DNA from: Vibrio hepatarius
GTDB lineage: Bacteria > Pseudomonadota > Gammaproteobacteria > Enterobacterales > Vibrionaceae
Direction of reading: 5' to 3'
DNA: 64,000 bases
Assembly (NCBI RefSeq): GCF_018860525.1
Contig: NZ_JAHKPM010000004.1
Coordinates: 1-64,000, forward strand
The notes beneath the pieces were generated by a model that worked only from the letters and a program-made list of their open reading frames with translations, made no database searches and had not been told where the DNA came from. The position numbers were made by a program, and so were the translations under genes. Shown in pieces: positions 26,734-37,868 of the stretch. Within the stretch, counting starts at the first letter, position 1; the number at the start of each line of letters is the position of its first letter.

Positions 26734-28202
26734 GAATAGAGCTCTGGCCAAATTCCGTTTAAGTTAATGTGTTCTTCTACTGCATCTGCAATTTGATCTA
26801 TTGTGTTTTCTTGTTGTTGAATATGATTGATGGCAGTAATTTGTGTTGTTCCTGCCCATTCACAGATAAGTTCAAGTGCTTGTTTTTTATCGAAAATGCC
26901 ATGTAAATAAGTACCAAAAACTTGGTTGCAATCACTAACAGAACCATCAATCGGTTGCAATTCATGTTCGTTAAATATTAAGGGGTTGGTTTCATATCTA
27001 GATGTCCGGCCGACATGAATTTCATAGCCGCTTACTGAAGCAGACTTTTGATTGAGTTTGAGTATTGCTGTTAACTTAGTGAGTTGCTTTTGGGCAGTTA
27101 ACTCGGTATCAATTGGGAGATAACCAAGTCCTTCAGATTCCCCAATTCTCCCTTCGACTCCTAGAGAATCAACAATGCATCGACCAAGCATTTGGTAGCC
27201 ACCACAGATCCCAATTAGCTTTCCTCCAAATCTTAGGTGTCTATTGATGTCTTTGTCCCACCCTTGCTCACGAAGATAGTCAAGATCCGCTCTAACCGAT
27301 TTTGTTCCAGGCAAGATAACGAGATCAGCATTGTCGATTTTCTCACCTTTTCCTACGTAGCGAAAATGGATTTCAGGGTTTAATCTAAGGGCATCAAAAT
27401 CCGTATGGTTACTCATTCTCGTCAATACCGGGACGACAACATTAAGTTGACTAGATTTACTTAAGTTTTGCTGATTATTAATACTATCTTCGGATTCTAG
27501 TTCTAAACCATGTAGAAATGGGAGTACACCTAATACGGGTTTAGAGGTTCTATTTTCTAACCAATCAAGTCCAGATTGAAGAAGTGATATATCGCCACGA
27601 AAACGATTGATAATAAAGCCTATAACTCGATTTTGTTCTGATTTTGAAAGCAGTTCTAAAGTGCCAACAATGTGAGCAAAAACCCCACCACGATCGATAT
27701 CGGCTATAAGGACGACAGGTACGTCAGTAGCTTCAGCAAAACCCATGTTGGTGATGTCATTATCTCGCAGATTAATTTCAGCTGGACTACCCGCACCTTC
27801 AATGACGACTGATTGGAAATCTTGTTGTAACAAAGAGAATGATTCCAACACTTTTGGGAAAACGGCTTGTTTGTATTGCTCGTAGCCCACAGCTTCTATA
27901 TTTCCAATCGCTTTACCTTGGAGGATGACTTGAGCACCTGTATCTGAGTTAGGTTTTAATAATACAGGATTCATATGTACAGTGGATGGTATACATGCTG
28001 CTTTAGCTTGAACGGCTTGTGCTCGTCCTATTTCTCCACCATCAGAGGTGACGGCACTGTTGAGGGCCATATTTTGTGGTTTAAATGGGGCTACTCTAAT
28101 GCCTTTTCGTGCTAAGAGACGGCAAAGTGCAGCGACAAATACAGTTTTGCCAGCATCAGACGTCGTACCTTGAACCATTAAGGCTTTTAATGGGCTCTGC
28201 AT
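26730..28202 (-). CDS. cobQ: Cobyric acid synthase
   Basis: This 490-residue amidotransferase adds four amide groups to adenosylcobyrinic diamide in cobalamin synthesis. The N-terminal ATP-binding domain starts [27 protein letters not shown]; the class I glutaminase domain has the nucleophile in [14 protein letters not shown] and the catalytic His in YLHGIFDK. It is the first gene of the operon and is coupled to modA by a 4-base overlap, an unusual pairing since cobalamin and molybdate pathways are not metabolically linked. No cobalamin riboswitch was recognised upstream. Confidence 0.92.
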   Translation of the reverse strand: MQSPLKALMVQGTTSDAGKTVFVAALCRLLARKGIRVAPFKPQNMALNSAVTSDGGEIGRAQAVQAKAACIPSTVHMNPVLLKPNSDTGAQVILQGKAIGNIEAVGYEQYKQAVFPKVLESFSLLQQDFQSVVIEGAGSPAEINLRDNDITNMGFAEATDVPVVLIADIDRGGVFAHIVGTLELLSKSEQNRVIGFIINRFRGDISLLQSGLDWLENRTSKPVLGVLPFLHGLELESEDSINNQQNLSKSSQLNVVVPVLTRMSNHTDFDALRLNPEIHFRYVGKGEKIDNADLVILPGTKSVRADLDYLREQGWDKDINRHLRFGGKLIGICGGYQMLGRCIVDSLGVEGRIGESEGLGYLPIDTELTAQKQLTKLTAILKLNQKSASVSGYEIHVGRTSRYETNPLIFNEHELQPIDGSVSDCNQVFGTYLHGIFDKKQALELICEWAGTTQITAINHIQQQENTIDQIADAVEEHINLNGIWPELYS

Positions 28203-28358
28203 ATTACATTCTGTAAGTTTTTAAGTAGAGCAATCATCATAACTTTTTTGCACTACTTGCCTCAACCTATGAATTTCACATCCATTGTTTTGTAAGAGTC
28301 GCCTTATTTCTTATATGGCATAATGCGGCATATTCATTGATTAATAAAAAGGAAAAAA

Positions 28359-28727
28359 ATGAAGCAAATCATTTTGGTGATCGTCATGACCTTCTTTCTC
28401 ATGCCGGTAGCCGTTATTGCGAGTAACGAAAGAATTTCAGAAAACCTTCAATTTAATGGCCCGGTAAACTTAACGACTGTCGATTCCCTGTTAGATGACA
28501 ACAGTGTTTTTACCAAACGAAATGCCATTATTGATGGGTATATAATAAGGCAAATAAGTATCAGCAGCTTTATTTTTTTTGATGGCAAGAGAGAAATTAA
28601 AATTGAAATCAGTGATAAGGTAAGGTTAAGTCAGTCTATTGATGAAAGTACAAACTTGCGTATTTTTGGTAAGTTTGAGGGAGGAAATACTCCAGAAATT
28701 GAAGTAGATCATATTCATATTTTGTAA
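28359..28727 (+). CDS. YgiW/YdeI (BOF) family periplasmic stress protein
   Basis: This 122-residue protein has a signal peptide (ending near VIAS, residue 22) and a compact OB-fold-like domain: FNGPVNLTTVDSLLDDNSVFTKRNAIIDGYIIRQI then IFFDGKREIKIEISDKV and the ending PEIEVDHIHIL. This is the bacterial OB-fold (BOF) family that includes E. coli YgiW and YdeI, periplasmic proteins linked to resistance to peroxide, metals or antimicrobial peptides. It is monocistronic. The ligand is unknown. Confidence 0.8.
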   Translation: MKQIILVIVMTFFLMPVAVIASNERISENLQFNGPVNLTTVDSLLDDNSVFTKRNAIIDGYIIRQISISSFIFFDGKREIKIEISDKVRLSQSIDESTNLRIFGKFEGGNTPEIEVDHIHIL

Positions 28728-28824
28728 ACATAAAGTAATTCGTCTCTTACTACGTTAATATTTGGCTTACTTATTGCAGTCTATTTTAACAGTCAAAAAC
28801 TTGATGTGAGTTGGAGTACTTACT

Positions 28825-29343
28825 TTGAAAAAGATAAAACTGTTCAGCGCACTCCTATGTTCTGGTTTTGCAAGTACCGTAAATGCAAACAACTTTAACT
28901 ATAATTTTTTCGAAGTAAGAACGGCGATCAACCCTGAAATGTTTGGTGCAGAGCTTAGCGCCCTTTTTACAGGTAATTCCCACTTTATTTTGCGGGCTGA
29001 TACTCAATTCGACAAAGATTATGACCTAGCGGGAGGAATCGGCTTTAATGGTCCAATAAGCCAGTTTGCTGATGTATATGGTCAGTTATTGGTCCATCGA
29101 ACTAAATACACCCCCGAGTATGGCGCGAATAAGGATACCACTGCCGAAATTAATATTGGTGTCCGGTTGTGGCTAGCCGATCAGATCGAAGTATCGGGTA
29201 GAATGGGGCGTAATGATGACAGCTCAGTTTTCTATGCAGGTATTCGTTTTCACTCCACCGAGCAGCTCTTGCTTGCCGCAGAAACACGTAACAATGGCTT
29301 GTATGGACCCCAAGTGACAATGTCAGTTAGATTCCAATATTAG
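28825..29343 (+). CDS. Small outer membrane beta-barrel protein
   Basis: This 172-residue protein starts at a TTG (28825) with GGAG about eight bases upstream; the signal peptide is MKKIKLFSALLCSGFASTVNA. The mature part is a chain of amphipathic strands (HFILRADTQFD, DLAGGIGFNG, DVYGQLLVHRTKY, AEINIGVRLWL, IEVSGRMGR) and ends VTMSVRFQY with the terminal aromatic residue recognised by the BAM machinery. About eight strands fit a small OmpA/OmpX-size barrel. I do not recognise a named family. Confidence 0.7.
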   Translation: MKKIKLFSALLCSGFASTVNANNFNYNFFEVRTAINPEMFGAELSALFTGNSHFILRADTQFDKDYDLAGGIGFNGPISQFADVYGQLLVHRTKYTPEYGANKDTTAEINIGVRLWLADQIEVSGRMGRNDDSSVFYAGIRFHSTEQLLLAAETRNNGLYGPQVTMSVRFQY

Positions 29344-29422
29344 AAACATGGATAATAGGTAGCCTTAAAACTTAAGATCTTAGCTTGTAGGGCCTTGGTG
29401 TACCAAGGCCCTAGTGTATTAA

Positions 29423-32374
29423 TCACTTAGCATATTGATCAACAATCTGACTATCGATAGGTAAATCAGGCTGCTCAAATTTAAAGGCATAATCTACACC
29501 ATTAACTTTCACACTGAAATTAGCTGGTCCAGAAATTGGTAAGTAGTACACCATATCAAGTTCATACTCGCCACCAATAGGTAAATTCTTCCAGCTAGGT
29601 AAAGTAAAAGATATTCGGTGCATTGGTCCATCTAATCCACCAATATTATTGGGACGTGTGTGCCCAGAAGAAATGACTGATAAACCAGCACCAGATTGAT
29701 CCTTGACATTATCGGGAGTTGAAACTGGCACATCAAATTGGAACTCGGTTCCTCCCGGTAATTCTTTATCACTATTATTGATAAAGGTAATTTTGGGATT
29801 TATCGGGTAATTTTGATCGCCTACCTTGAAGCCTGAAACTTTAACAGCGATGTCAAGAGCTTGTGTCGCAATTGGTGTAGTAGACAGTTTATTTCCGTAT
29901 GGTGTGGCTGATTTAAATTTATTATAAATTGCTTTGGTCATTGTGGTTCCCATATGGTATTCCCCTTGACCAGATTCACAAGACTGTTCTGAGCTATCAA
30001 TTCCAGATCTTGTACCCTGCTTATCTAATAAATAGCAGTTATAGTCTCCCGCTAGCTCCCAAAACATGATGCCACCAATTTCTTTATCTACTACATAATC
30101 AGTTTTAACATCAATTGAAGCTTTATCTTCCATGGATAGGAAAACTTGCTTTTCGTCATTCCAAAGCCATGGGGCGATAGCAACACTATCGTAGTAGCGC
30201 TTATAAATACCAGTCAATCGATCAGTTGGATCATTTTCTGGGTCAAGGCCATATGCAGAAGAATATGAACCCCATTTATTATTTTCTAGGTTTTTGGCGT
30301 GCCACATTGGGTTTGAACCTGCGCCCATCTCATTACCATTGATGTCTTTGTCATGCCACATGTTATCAATACCTACCGCGCCGTGACCGCAATTATTTTT
30401 CTCGCCTTCACCGGTGCCTGGTGGGCATAGGGTTTGGTCGGGTAATGCCGCCCGTCCCCAAAGCCCATAGGTTCCACTGAGGACATTTTGCCACCCTCGT
30501 GTATAGTATGGGACACCTATATTAATACGACCTGCTGGCATGGAACCTCTGAAATAGTGATAAGCCCAGTCTGTATTAAGGTAACCTATCCCCCCATAAG
30601 CAGCGGTATCGTAAACGTTCCACTGTTTCAGTTCCGAGTCTTTACCTGTATCATATAATGCCGCATTGTGACCCACATGATCATTCCAAGCTCCATGCAA
30701 GTCGTATGACATTATATTGACGTAATCTAGATACTTAGTCACATCAAACGATTCCATTCCACGCAATAAATAGCCCGATGAAGGGGCTGCAATAGTCAGC
30801 ATGTAATGTATACCGTCTTGAGCTGAAGCTTTGTCTAATTTGTTACGAAGAACTTTCATAAGCTCTTGATACGAAGCCCACAAATACTTACGTCTAGGCT
30901 CCATAAAGTCTTTGTCGTCTGGATTACCAGCACCTGCCATTGACGTAGGGTATTCGTAGTCAATATCTAGTCCATCAAACTTATATTTTCGCATCATTTC
31001 AACGGCAGAATTTGCAAATGTTTCTATTCCTGCATGGTTTATTGAGCCATTTGAATTGGTTGTCATAGTGTAAAAACCACCATCTGCAATACGTTTGCCG
31101 TCTTTATCAAAGTGACCTCCAGTTTCAGCCCAGCCACCTATAGAGATCAAGGTTTTTACATTGTACCTTTGTTTGTATGTGGCTAGTGCTCCGAAGTGGC
31201 CTTTAAAACCAAGAGAGGGATCAATATCCACGTCAGGCCACGTTTTACTCACTGCCACATTATCAGGGTCATTAACATCACCAACATTGACTTTACCATT
31301 TGAACCAATACTGACGAATGCATAGTTAATATGAGTTAAATGCTGCCATGGAATATCTTTAACTAGGTATGAGGTTTGTGGGTCGTCTCCTGAGCGCCAG
31401 CTAGTAAAATAACCAATAACACGACGTGGATGGTCAGCACCCATTTTTTCACGTCCACTTTCGTCATAGATCGTACAGTAAGGAACACTGACGTTAGCCG
31501 TTTGATATAAACCATCAGGACGACAAGAAGAGACCGTTGGAGCTTCTTTTATTTCTAATTGCATCACTGATGAAATCGAAGATGCGGCTTGGTTGTCTAT
31601 TGCCTTTGCAACGATAGGCACAATACCCGAAGTAGACGCTCTGTAATCAAACGTATAAGGCAAGCTGGTCACAGCTCCAACTCTCTGACCAGAAACATAA
31701 AACTCAACTTGTTCAACACGACCATCATCATCTGTAGCTTCAGATATAAACGTTACCGTATCACCCACATCAACGCTGTTAGCGGATAAGGTTAGAGAAA
31801 TTATTGGGGGCGTATTACCTGGCTGTGCGTCCCTCACATCAACCATTACCGAGCTCATAGTACTTTGAGCTCCTTTGTCATCATAGGCAATAGCAGTAAT
31901 ACTGTGATTGCCGACGACCGCATTCCAAGTTGCTGAATAAGGGATGGTTTTATCTTCGAACAAACTTTGTCCATCAATAGAAAAGATGACTTTATCAACC
32001 TTTCCATCTAAATCACTTGCATCGGCAGAGATAACTACTTTCTCACCCGCTTCAATGGAGTCTGAAGGTTTTGGAGAAGTCAATTCCACTTTAGGAGCTT
32101 TATTATTATCCCCAACACAGCTCCCAAGCTTCTTCCATTGCGACCACTCTCCTGAATGAGTTTCTGGTGAGTCTCCTTTTGTCCAGTAATTTGCTTTATA
32201 AGCATAGTTCTGGTGCTGAACTTCCTGGCCACCTGTATAGACGATTGCCACATTCCAGTTATCTAGGAGTGTGCAATCAATCGCTGCGTAACTTTGAAAA
32301 GCTGCGAGACAAGAAGCGCTGAGTAGACTGAGTTTAAACAAGTGCCTTTGGGCTCTTGATACCGATAGATGCAT
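29423..32374 (-). CDS. Secreted multidomain chitinase (GH18)
   Basis: This 983-residue protein has a signal peptide (to about residue 30), a chitin-binding CBM5/12-type domain (about 31-86, with aromatic [10 protein letters not shown] and WTKGDSPE...WSQWKKLG), two Ig-like bacterial domains (about 93-180 and 188-275) and a GH18 catalytic domain (about 316-820). The catalytic motif [10 protein letters not shown] lies at about 467-476, with the acid Glu intact, and MSYDLHGAW follows. A C-terminal beta domain of about 120 residues ends the protein. It should hydrolyse chitin outside the cell after type II secretion. Similar large chitinases are common in vibrios; I cannot say which named paralogue this is. 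Confidence 0.9.
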   Translation of the reverse strand: MHLSVSRAQRHLFKLSLLSASCLAAFQSYAAIDCTLLDNWNVAIVYTGGQEVQHQNYAYKANYWTKGDSPETHSGEWSQWKKLGSCVGDNNKAPKVELTSPKPSDSIEAGEKVVISADASDLDGKVDKVIFSIDGQSLFEDKTIPYSATWNAVVGNHSITAIAYDDKGAQSTMSSVMVDVRDAQPGNTPPIISLTLSANSVDVGDTVTFISEATDDDGRVEQVEFYVSGQRVGAVTSLPYTFDYRASTSGIVPIVAKAIDNQAASSISSVMQLEIKEAPTVSSCRPDGLYQTANVSVPYCTIYDESGREKMGADHPRRVIGYFTSWRSGDDPQTSYLVKDIPWQHLTHINYAFVSIGSNGKVNVGDVNDPDNVAVSKTWPDVDIDPSLGFKGHFGALATYKQRYNVKTLISIGGWAETGGHFDKDGKRIADGGFYTMTTNSNGSINHAGIETFANSAVEMMRKYKFDGLDIDYEYPTSMAGAGNPDDKDFMEPRRKYLWASYQELMKVLRNKLDKASAQDGIHYMLTIAAPSSGYLLRGMESFDVTKYLDYVNIMSYDLHGAWNDHVGHNAALYDTGKDSELKQWNVYDTAAYGGIGYLNTDWAYHYFRGSMPAGRINIGVPYYTRGWQNVLSGTYGLWGRAALPDQTLCPPGTGEGEKNNCGHGAVGIDNMWHDKDINGNEMGAGSNPMWHAKNLENNKWGSYSSAYGLDPENDPTDRLTGIYKRYYDSVAIAPWLWNDEKQVFLSMEDKASIDVKTDYVVDKEIGGIMFWELAGDYNCYLLDKQGTRSGIDSSEQSCESGQGEYHMGTTMTKAIYNKFKSATPYGNKLSTTPIATQALDIAVKVSGFKVGDQNYPINPKITFINNSDKELPGGTEFQFDVPVSTPDNVKDQSGAGLSVISSGHTRPNNIGGLDGPMHRISFTLPSWKNLPIGGEYELDMVYYLPISGPANFSVKVNGVDYAFKFEQPDLPIDSQIVDQYAK

Positions 32375-32638
32375 TCTAATTATCCTTTAAGTTATTGTTT
32401 TAATACTATTAGCTGATTTTTTTATCTTTAAGCCAACTTAAATTTCGTTGTGAAATAACTCTAGGAAAGAACACGATGCTGTATCGATAAAAATGTTATA
32501 TCTATAAAACGACTCGCAAGTTTTTCTGATTGAAGTGCAATATCTCGTAAGTAAATTTGCGACGAGAACATTGTGTCATTTTTGAAAAAAATAAACTTAA
32601 GCCGTTATGTATTGGTAAAAATATGGCCTATTTTAGCT

Positions 32639-33514
32639 TTAAAAATCAGTAGGTGTTTGATTAAAATGACGCTTATATTCTCGAGAAAATTGGGAAACAC
32701 TATTATAACCCACGAGCCTTGCAGCATCGTTTACCCGTCTACCGCTTAACTGAATCAGTTCTCTTGCTTTATTCAAACGTACTTTCTTTATGTACTGTAT
32801 CGGTGATTCTAACGTGATTTTTCGAAAAGCAGTATGGAATGCAGAAATACTCATATTGGCTTCTTTAGCAAGCCTTTCCACCGAAAGGTTCTCGCTATAG
32901 CTATGGTGAACCTTACTAAGTGCCTTAGCCACCCTGGCATAGTGACCTTCGTGTTGAGCTAAATCGAATAACACACGCCCTTCACCACTGGTTAAAACAC
33001 GATAAGCGAGTTCTTCTTTCAATGATTGGCCCAAGACAGCTAACTCAACTGGTTTGGTGAGCGCTATCATTAGTCTTTTGCATACGTCAAGCATTGGGGG
33101 TTGTATTGTGACTGAACGTAGGCCAAAGGCATTATCGCTGGGAGTTTTATTTGTTATATAGCCCATAGACTCTAAAATATTGATTTGTCGATGCAGTAAT
33201 TGAGGCTCTATATCTACGCTTAAACCCAATAAAGGCTTCCCATCAACAGGGATTGCCTCACACTCCAAAGGCATTGGGACACCCACTACCAAATAATCAT
33301 TAGGGCCATAGGTAACCGACTCATCACCGACATAAATATTTTTTTGCCCTTGCCCTAATATGATAACTCCGGACTGATAGGTCAAAGGTTGACGAGAGTT
33401 ACCGCAACTGCTTCGATAAAACCATATACCAGAGAGTTCAGTTTGTACCCCACCTTCAAGGTTATTCAAATTGTTAATATCTGCGTATTGCTGCATCAGT
33501 TGAGCAAGGTTCAT
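32639..33514 (-). CDS. yqhC: AraC-family regulator, YqhC-like
   Basis: This 291-residue protein has an N-terminal AraC_N-type domain (SGVIILGQGQKNIYVGDESVTYGPNDYLVV) and a C-terminal double helix-turn-helix (LSVERLAKEANMSISAFHTAFRKIT and DAARLVGYNSVSQFSREYKRHF). Divergent placement from a yqhD homologue matches E. coli, where YqhC activates yqhD in response to glyoxal and other short aldehydes. Cysteines in the N-terminal domain could sense electrophiles, but that is inference. The 166-base intergenic region holds a dyad that may be its operator. Confidence 0.75.
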   Translation of the reverse strand: MNLAQLMQQYADINNLNNLEGGVQTELSGIWFYRSSCGNSRQPLTYQSGVIILGQGQKNIYVGDESVTYGPNDYLVVGVPMPLECEAIPVDGKPLLGLSVDIEPQLLHRQINILESMGYITNKTPSDNAFGLRSVTIQPPMLDVCKRLMIALTKPVELAVLGQSLKEELAYRVLTSGEGRVLFDLAQHEGHYARVAKALSKVHHSYSENLSVERLAKEANMSISAFHTAFRKITLESPIQYIKKVRLNKARELIQLSGRRVNDAARLVGYNSVSQFSREYKRHFNQTPTDF

Positions 33515-33541
33515 ATTACCTCCTGTTGTATTTATATAAAG

Positions 33542-33561
33542 AATACTGAATATGTAGTATT
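33542..33561. promoter_or_regulatory. Dyad between yqhC and yqhD, possible operator
   Basis: AATACT and AGTATT are separated by 8 bases within the divergent promoter region. A related AATACT occurs again near 33606. A site for the AraC-type regulator is possible but untested. Confidence 0.3.
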
Positions 33562-33680
33562 AGGCAACAAAAGTAGAGGAATCGATATTTTTTTTCGCAT
33601 AATAAAATACTAATATGCACTCATAGTCCGAGAGAAGGCTGAAGCAATATGCTTTTATTACCAGTAGAAGAGGAATGACA

Positions 33681-34829
33681 ATGCAGTTTAGTTATGTTAA
33701 CCCTACTCAAATAGTATTTGGGCAAGGTCAAATTCAATCATTACGGTCATCTATTTCACAAGAAGATAAAGTATTGGTGATATATGGTGGTGGCTCTATT
33801 AAACGAAATGGTGTGTACGATCAGGTTTTAGACTCACTAAAAAACCACCAATGGGTTGAATTTTCCGGTGTTGAAGCTAACCCAACAATTGAAACACTTG
33901 ATAAGGCCGTCAACATTGTGAAGCAACAAGGTATTAATTTTATCCTTGCTGTCGGTGGAGGGTCGGTTATTGATGGCTCAAAGTATGTCGCAGCTGCTGC
34001 AAAATATGATGGTGATGGCTGGGATATACTAACTGGTAGCCACCAAGTTATTGATGCTACGCCTCTTGGTGCAGTGTTAACACTGCCTGCAACTGGGTCT
34101 GAGTCCAACATGGGAGCGGTAATCACCAAAGCAGCAACACAAGACAAGTTAGCTTTTATGAGTACACATGTGCAGCCTAAATTTGCTGTAATGGATCCTG
34201 ATGTAATGAAAACGCTACCTGATAAACAACTGGTTAATGGTATTGTTGACGCTTGGGTCCATGTATGCGAGCAATATTTGACGACAACTCATGATGCCAT
34301 GGTTCAAGATGGTTATGCTGAGACTTTACTTAGCACTCTAAAAAAACTGGGTGAAAATTTTGACCAGCGAGATAGTGATGTGTGGCGTTCAAACCTCATG
34401 TGGTCAGCAAACCAGGCACTAAATGGCTTAATAGGGAGTGGTGTTCCTCAAGATTGGGCCACTCATATGATAGGGCACGAGCTTACGGCTTTATGGGGAG
34501 TTGATCATGCTCGCTCATTAGCAATAGTACAACCTTCTCTGCTACGTAATCAGCTCCAACATAAACGCTTGAAGCTTGAACAAATGGGTATCAATGTATT
34601 TGGTTTAGAGCAATCTGATGATTTAGCTGAACGTACAATTGATGCAATAGAAAGATTCTACCAAGAGATGAAGGTTCCAACAAAGTTGACCGAACATGGA
34701 AATAACAAACAACAAGCAATCGATACTGTTGTTAGCCAGTTAGAGGTACATGGCATGAGTGCTCTCGGTGAAAATCAATCAATATCTCTTGAAGCAAGTC
34801 GGCAAATACTTGCAAATGCTATAGCGTAA
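33681..34829 (+). CDS. yqhD: NADPH-dependent aldehyde reductase YqhD
   Basis: This iron-containing (group III) alcohol dehydrogenase has 382 residues from the ATG at 33681, preferred over the one at 33675 because AGAGG lies eight bases before it. It matches E. coli YqhD across its length: the NADPH site VIYGGGSIKRNG and AVGGGSVIDGSK, TLPATGSESNMGAV, and the metal-site region GVPQDWATHMIGHELTALWGVDHA with the expected histidines. YqhD reduces short and peroxidation-derived aldehydes and helps detoxify glyoxal and methylglyoxal. An intrinsic terminator follows at 34847. Confidence 0.92.
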   Translation: MQFSYVNPTQIVFGQGQIQSLRSSISQEDKVLVIYGGGSIKRNGVYDQVLDSLKNHQWVEFSGVEANPTIETLDKAVNIVKQQGINFILAVGGGSVIDGSKYVAAAAKYDGDGWDILTGSHQVIDATPLGAVLTLPATGSESNMGAVITKAATQDKLAFMSTHVQPKFAVMDPDVMKTLPDKQLVNGIVDAWVHVCEQYLTTTHDAMVQDGYAETLLSTLKKLGENFDQRDSDVWRSNLMWSANQALNGLIGSGVPQDWATHMIGHELTALWGVDHARSLAIVQPSLLRNQLQHKRLKLEQMGINVFGLEQSDDLAERTIDAIERFYQEMKVPTKLTEHGNNKQQAIDTVVSQLEVHGMSALGENQSISLEASRQILANAIA

Positions 34830-34846
34830 ATTTATTAAAATTAGTT

Positions 34847-34872
34847 AAAAAGCAGCATTCGCTGCTTTTTCT
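34847..34872 (+). terminator. Terminator after yqhD
   Basis: Perfect stem AAAAAGCAGC / GCTGCTTTTT with loop ATTC, usable in both directions and lying between the convergent yqhD and torS. Confidence 0.85.
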
Positions 34873-34902
34873 AGATTTAACTGATAGCACTTTCACTTAG
34901 CA

Positions 34903-37788
34903 CTATTTAGTCGTTTGACTTACTACTTGGTATAGCGCTTGGATTGACTGTTGAATCAGCGTTGGTAATTTTGACTGGACATGCTTATAGGCTTTAGTTG
35001 GATGCTCTGACTTTTCGATACTTAAGCATATATCGTACAATTCATTGAGCCCTAAACTGCCTGCAGAGCCTTTCAGCTTATGCACAAGCGCTTTTATTTG
35101 CTTTGAGTTTGTTTCATCAAGTGCATCTTGCAGAGACCTCAATATTGAATTTGCAGTATCATCAAATATTTCTATGATCTCTTTCATTTTTTTAGGGCCT
35201 AAAATCAGAGTATCTTGCTCTATTATTTTTGAGTTAATAACGCGATCCAAGGAGAGTTCGCTATGCAACTGGTGGTTATTCTGTTGTGTTATTGTTTGAC
35301 CTAGCATGGTATTTTCAATGATCTCAGCTAATGAATCCTTATCTAAAGGTTTAGGTAAAAAACCATCAAAACCAGCTTTTAGATAGCTTTGCACTTCTTC
35401 TTTATAAACATGCGCTGATACAGCAATCATTTTAGTGACGGCGTCACCTTTAAGTTGCTTAAGTACATCCAGTAGCTCTACGCCATTACAATCTGGAAGG
35501 TTGATATCCACCAATGCAATATCAAAACTATTCTGCTGATATAATCTTTGGGCTGAACTGCCATCGGGTGCAATGTCAATTTGATGTCCTAAACTTTCTA
35601 AAAAGCCCTCCGCAACCATGCTATTAATTGGATTGTCTTCGACAAGTAATACTCTAGCTGGATGCTTTTCTCCAGAAATACGTTGTTTAGGAAGCATTTT
35701 TTTCCCATTAGGTAAAAAGATACTGAAACTAAACTGACTTCCTTTACCTATTTGTGATTCTAGTTGTAACGTCCCCCCCATCGCATCCACAATACGTTTA
35801 CTAATTGCTAAGCCCAGTCCCGTTCCGCCTTTTGATTGAATCCCTCCTGATGCCTGAGTGAAAGCATCAAAAAGGGCTGTTTGATCACCTGTTTCGATTC
35901 CAATACCCGTATCGGTAACCACAAATAATGTATTATCTGGCTGTAAAGGATCTGGAACTACACAGATATCAATGTGTCCATGCTCGGTAAATTTAACCGC
36001 ATTACTCACTAGATTGGTTAACACTTGACTAATACGGATAACATCGCCGTATAAGTACATATTAACTGAGCCATCAATAGAGGTTCTGATATCAATGTTT
36101 TTTTCAAGTGCCTTACTCTCTAGTAACTGTTTAACCTCTTCAATCACTTCGTGAATTGAAAAGTCAGTAGGCCTTATTTCCAAAAAACCGGCTTCAATTT
36201 TTGAATAATCAAGAATGTCATTTAGAACGGCGAGTAATGTCGAACCACTACGGTTAATAACTTCAACAAAATGACTTTGTTTAGAGGTCAGGATCGTATC
36301 TTTTAATAAGCGAGCTGTTCCAAGTACACCATTTAGTGGTGTTCGTATTTCATGACTCATCGTCGCCAAAAATGTAGATTTTGCTCGGTTGGCCTGTTCA
36401 GCTAACGATCTAGCCTTTTCATGGTTTACAACTTCTTGATTGAGGCGTTCGTTGGCATTTTCAAGTTGATGGGTTCTTTCAGTAACAATTTCTTCTAAAT
36501 GCTCTTTATGTTGTTGTAAGTCTCGCTTAGCTTGGGTTTCACTTTCTGCTACAACTTTAAGTGATTTTGCTGTGTCTCGTGCATTAACAATCGCTCTTCC
36601 CATATTCGCTAATTCATCGCTTCCATAAACATTAATATCAATGTTTAAATGACCTTTGGCGATTAAAAGTAACGCTGAGGAATATTCTGCTAGTCGTTTA
36701 ATCACTGAGATATAAACTAGTTTCCATAGAATGATGGCAACAATCAGCATACCAACGACTGTAATTACAACCAAGCTTAACTGTGAGTACTTTAACGTTT
36801 TATTCAGCTTTTCAACTGATTGGCTCGTCGCCTTATTTGAGTCATCAATTAGTTTTGCTACTGTACTATTTAAGTCAGTAAACTGGATCAGTGTATTTCG
36901 CAGTAGCATTTGTGCTGAGTGTTCACTTTGATAGCGCTGAGCTAAGAACTCGAAAACAATACTTCCTTGCTCTAATTGCTCCAATAAATCAGCCATCTGA
37001 CGTAAGCGTGTAGGATCTTCGACTGTTTTGACACGGCGCTGCATTATGTCTAGGTTATATAGAAACTCTTTCTCAATACTGTAAATTCGATCAATATTAG
37101 AAGTCGTTCTGGTTTCCTCGATATGGTTCAACACTTTAAATGCGAGTAAATGTAATTCGTGTAGTCGCTCTGAACGATCTAGGTCTACTTCTACTAGTGT
37201 ATCTAGAGCCTGATAAACCTTTTCTGCTTGGTTAGTTTCAAGTAAGTTATAAATCTGAGTAATATTCGCGACAGCATTAGCACTTGTATTTGAAACTTGT
37301 GTACCTGTGAGAAGCTCAAGCTCCGTTGCCTGCTGGCGCAGCACTTCTGTTATCGAGGATAATTTTTTCTCATAATACAGTTTTTTCTCTACGACTAGCC
37401 CCAGTTCCGCTAGAGTATTAATAACCCTTTGCAGATCGTTTTCTAGCCTAACAAGTAATGTCGAATCAAAGGAATCAGAACCTAATTGCTTTGTATGAGA
37501 TAATAAGCTTTCTAACTGAGTAAATAGAATTTTACCAGATTGCTGCCGTTCTTGCTCAGTTTTAGCATTGGAGAGAGTTTGAACTGAGGAAATAATACGC
37601 GCACTGAGTTCAGAAACCTGTCTTGCTTCGATCATAGAAGGTAGCGCTGAATTGACCACTTGCCGCTCCGTTTTAGCGACTGATGAGAAGCCGATCACTC
37701 CGATAGCAGCAGAAATAACCACTAACATTGCCATAGAAACAAACGCAAATAATAATTTTTTTCCAATACTAGCCTTTTCTAACAACAT
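34903..37788 (-). CDS. torS: TorS-like hybrid histidine kinase
   Basis: This 961-residue protein has a membrane segment at about 12-34, a long helical periplasmic sensor (about 40-335), a second membrane segment (about 336-360), a HAMP domain, the kinase core with phospho-acceptor His479 in TMSHEIRTP, an ATPase domain (GTGLGLAISK), a receiver (VLLVEDNPINSMV...LVDINLPDCNG) and an Hpt domain (LVHKLKGSAGSLGL). This is the TorS plan. With TorT it detects trimethylamine N-oxide and signals to TorR. It is divergent from torT with at most about 80 bases between start codons. No torR or torCAD is in the window. Confidence 0.82.
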   Translation of the reverse strand: MLLEKASIGKKLLFAFVSMAMLVVISAAIGVIGFSSVAKTERQVVNSALPSMIEARQVSELSARIISSVQTLSNAKTEQERQQSGKILFTQLESLLSHTKQLGSDSFDSTLLVRLENDLQRVINTLAELGLVVEKKLYYEKKLSSITEVLRQQATELELLTGTQVSNTSANAVANITQIYNLLETNQAEKVYQALDTLVEVDLDRSERLHELHLLAFKVLNHIEETRTTSNIDRIYSIEKEFLYNLDIMQRRVKTVEDPTRLRQMADLLEQLEQGSIVFEFLAQRYQSEHSAQMLLRNTLIQFTDLNSTVAKLIDDSNKATSQSVEKLNKTLKYSQLSLVVITVVGMLIVAIILWKLVYISVIKRLAEYSSALLLIAKGHLNIDINVYGSDELANMGRAIVNARDTAKSLKVVAESETQAKRDLQQHKEHLEEIVTERTHQLENANERLNQEVVNHEKARSLAEQANRAKSTFLATMSHEIRTPLNGVLGTARLLKDTILTSKQSHFVEVINRSGSTLLAVLNDILDYSKIEAGFLEIRPTDFSIHEVIEEVKQLLESKALEKNIDIRTSIDGSVNMYLYGDVIRISQVLTNLVSNAVKFTEHGHIDICVVPDPLQPDNTLFVVTDTGIGIETGDQTALFDAFTQASGGIQSKGGTGLGLAISKRIVDAMGGTLQLESQIGKGSQFSFSIFLPNGKKMLPKQRISGEKHPARVLLVEDNPINSMVAEGFLESLGHQIDIAPDGSSAQRLYQQNSFDIALVDINLPDCNGVELLDVLKQLKGDAVTKMIAVSAHVYKEEVQSYLKAGFDGFLPKPLDKDSLAEIIENTMLGQTITQQNNHQLHSELSLDRVINSKIIEQDTLILGPKKMKEIIEIFDDTANSILRSLQDALDETNSKQIKALVHKLKGSAGSLGLNELYDICLSIEKSEHPTKAYKHVQSKLPTLIQQSIQALYQVVSQTTK

Positions 37789-37868
37789 TTAGCCACTACA
37801 CTTCTTTGCTTGTTGATAATAGGCTATATTCTTCAGTGTTTATGGACTTATTAGTAACGATATATCTC

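Noticed and set aside
28203..28358. Cobalamin or molybdenum-cofactor riboswitch before cobQ-modABC
   Set aside because: No B12-box or Moco-element sequence was recognised in this 156-base divergent region.
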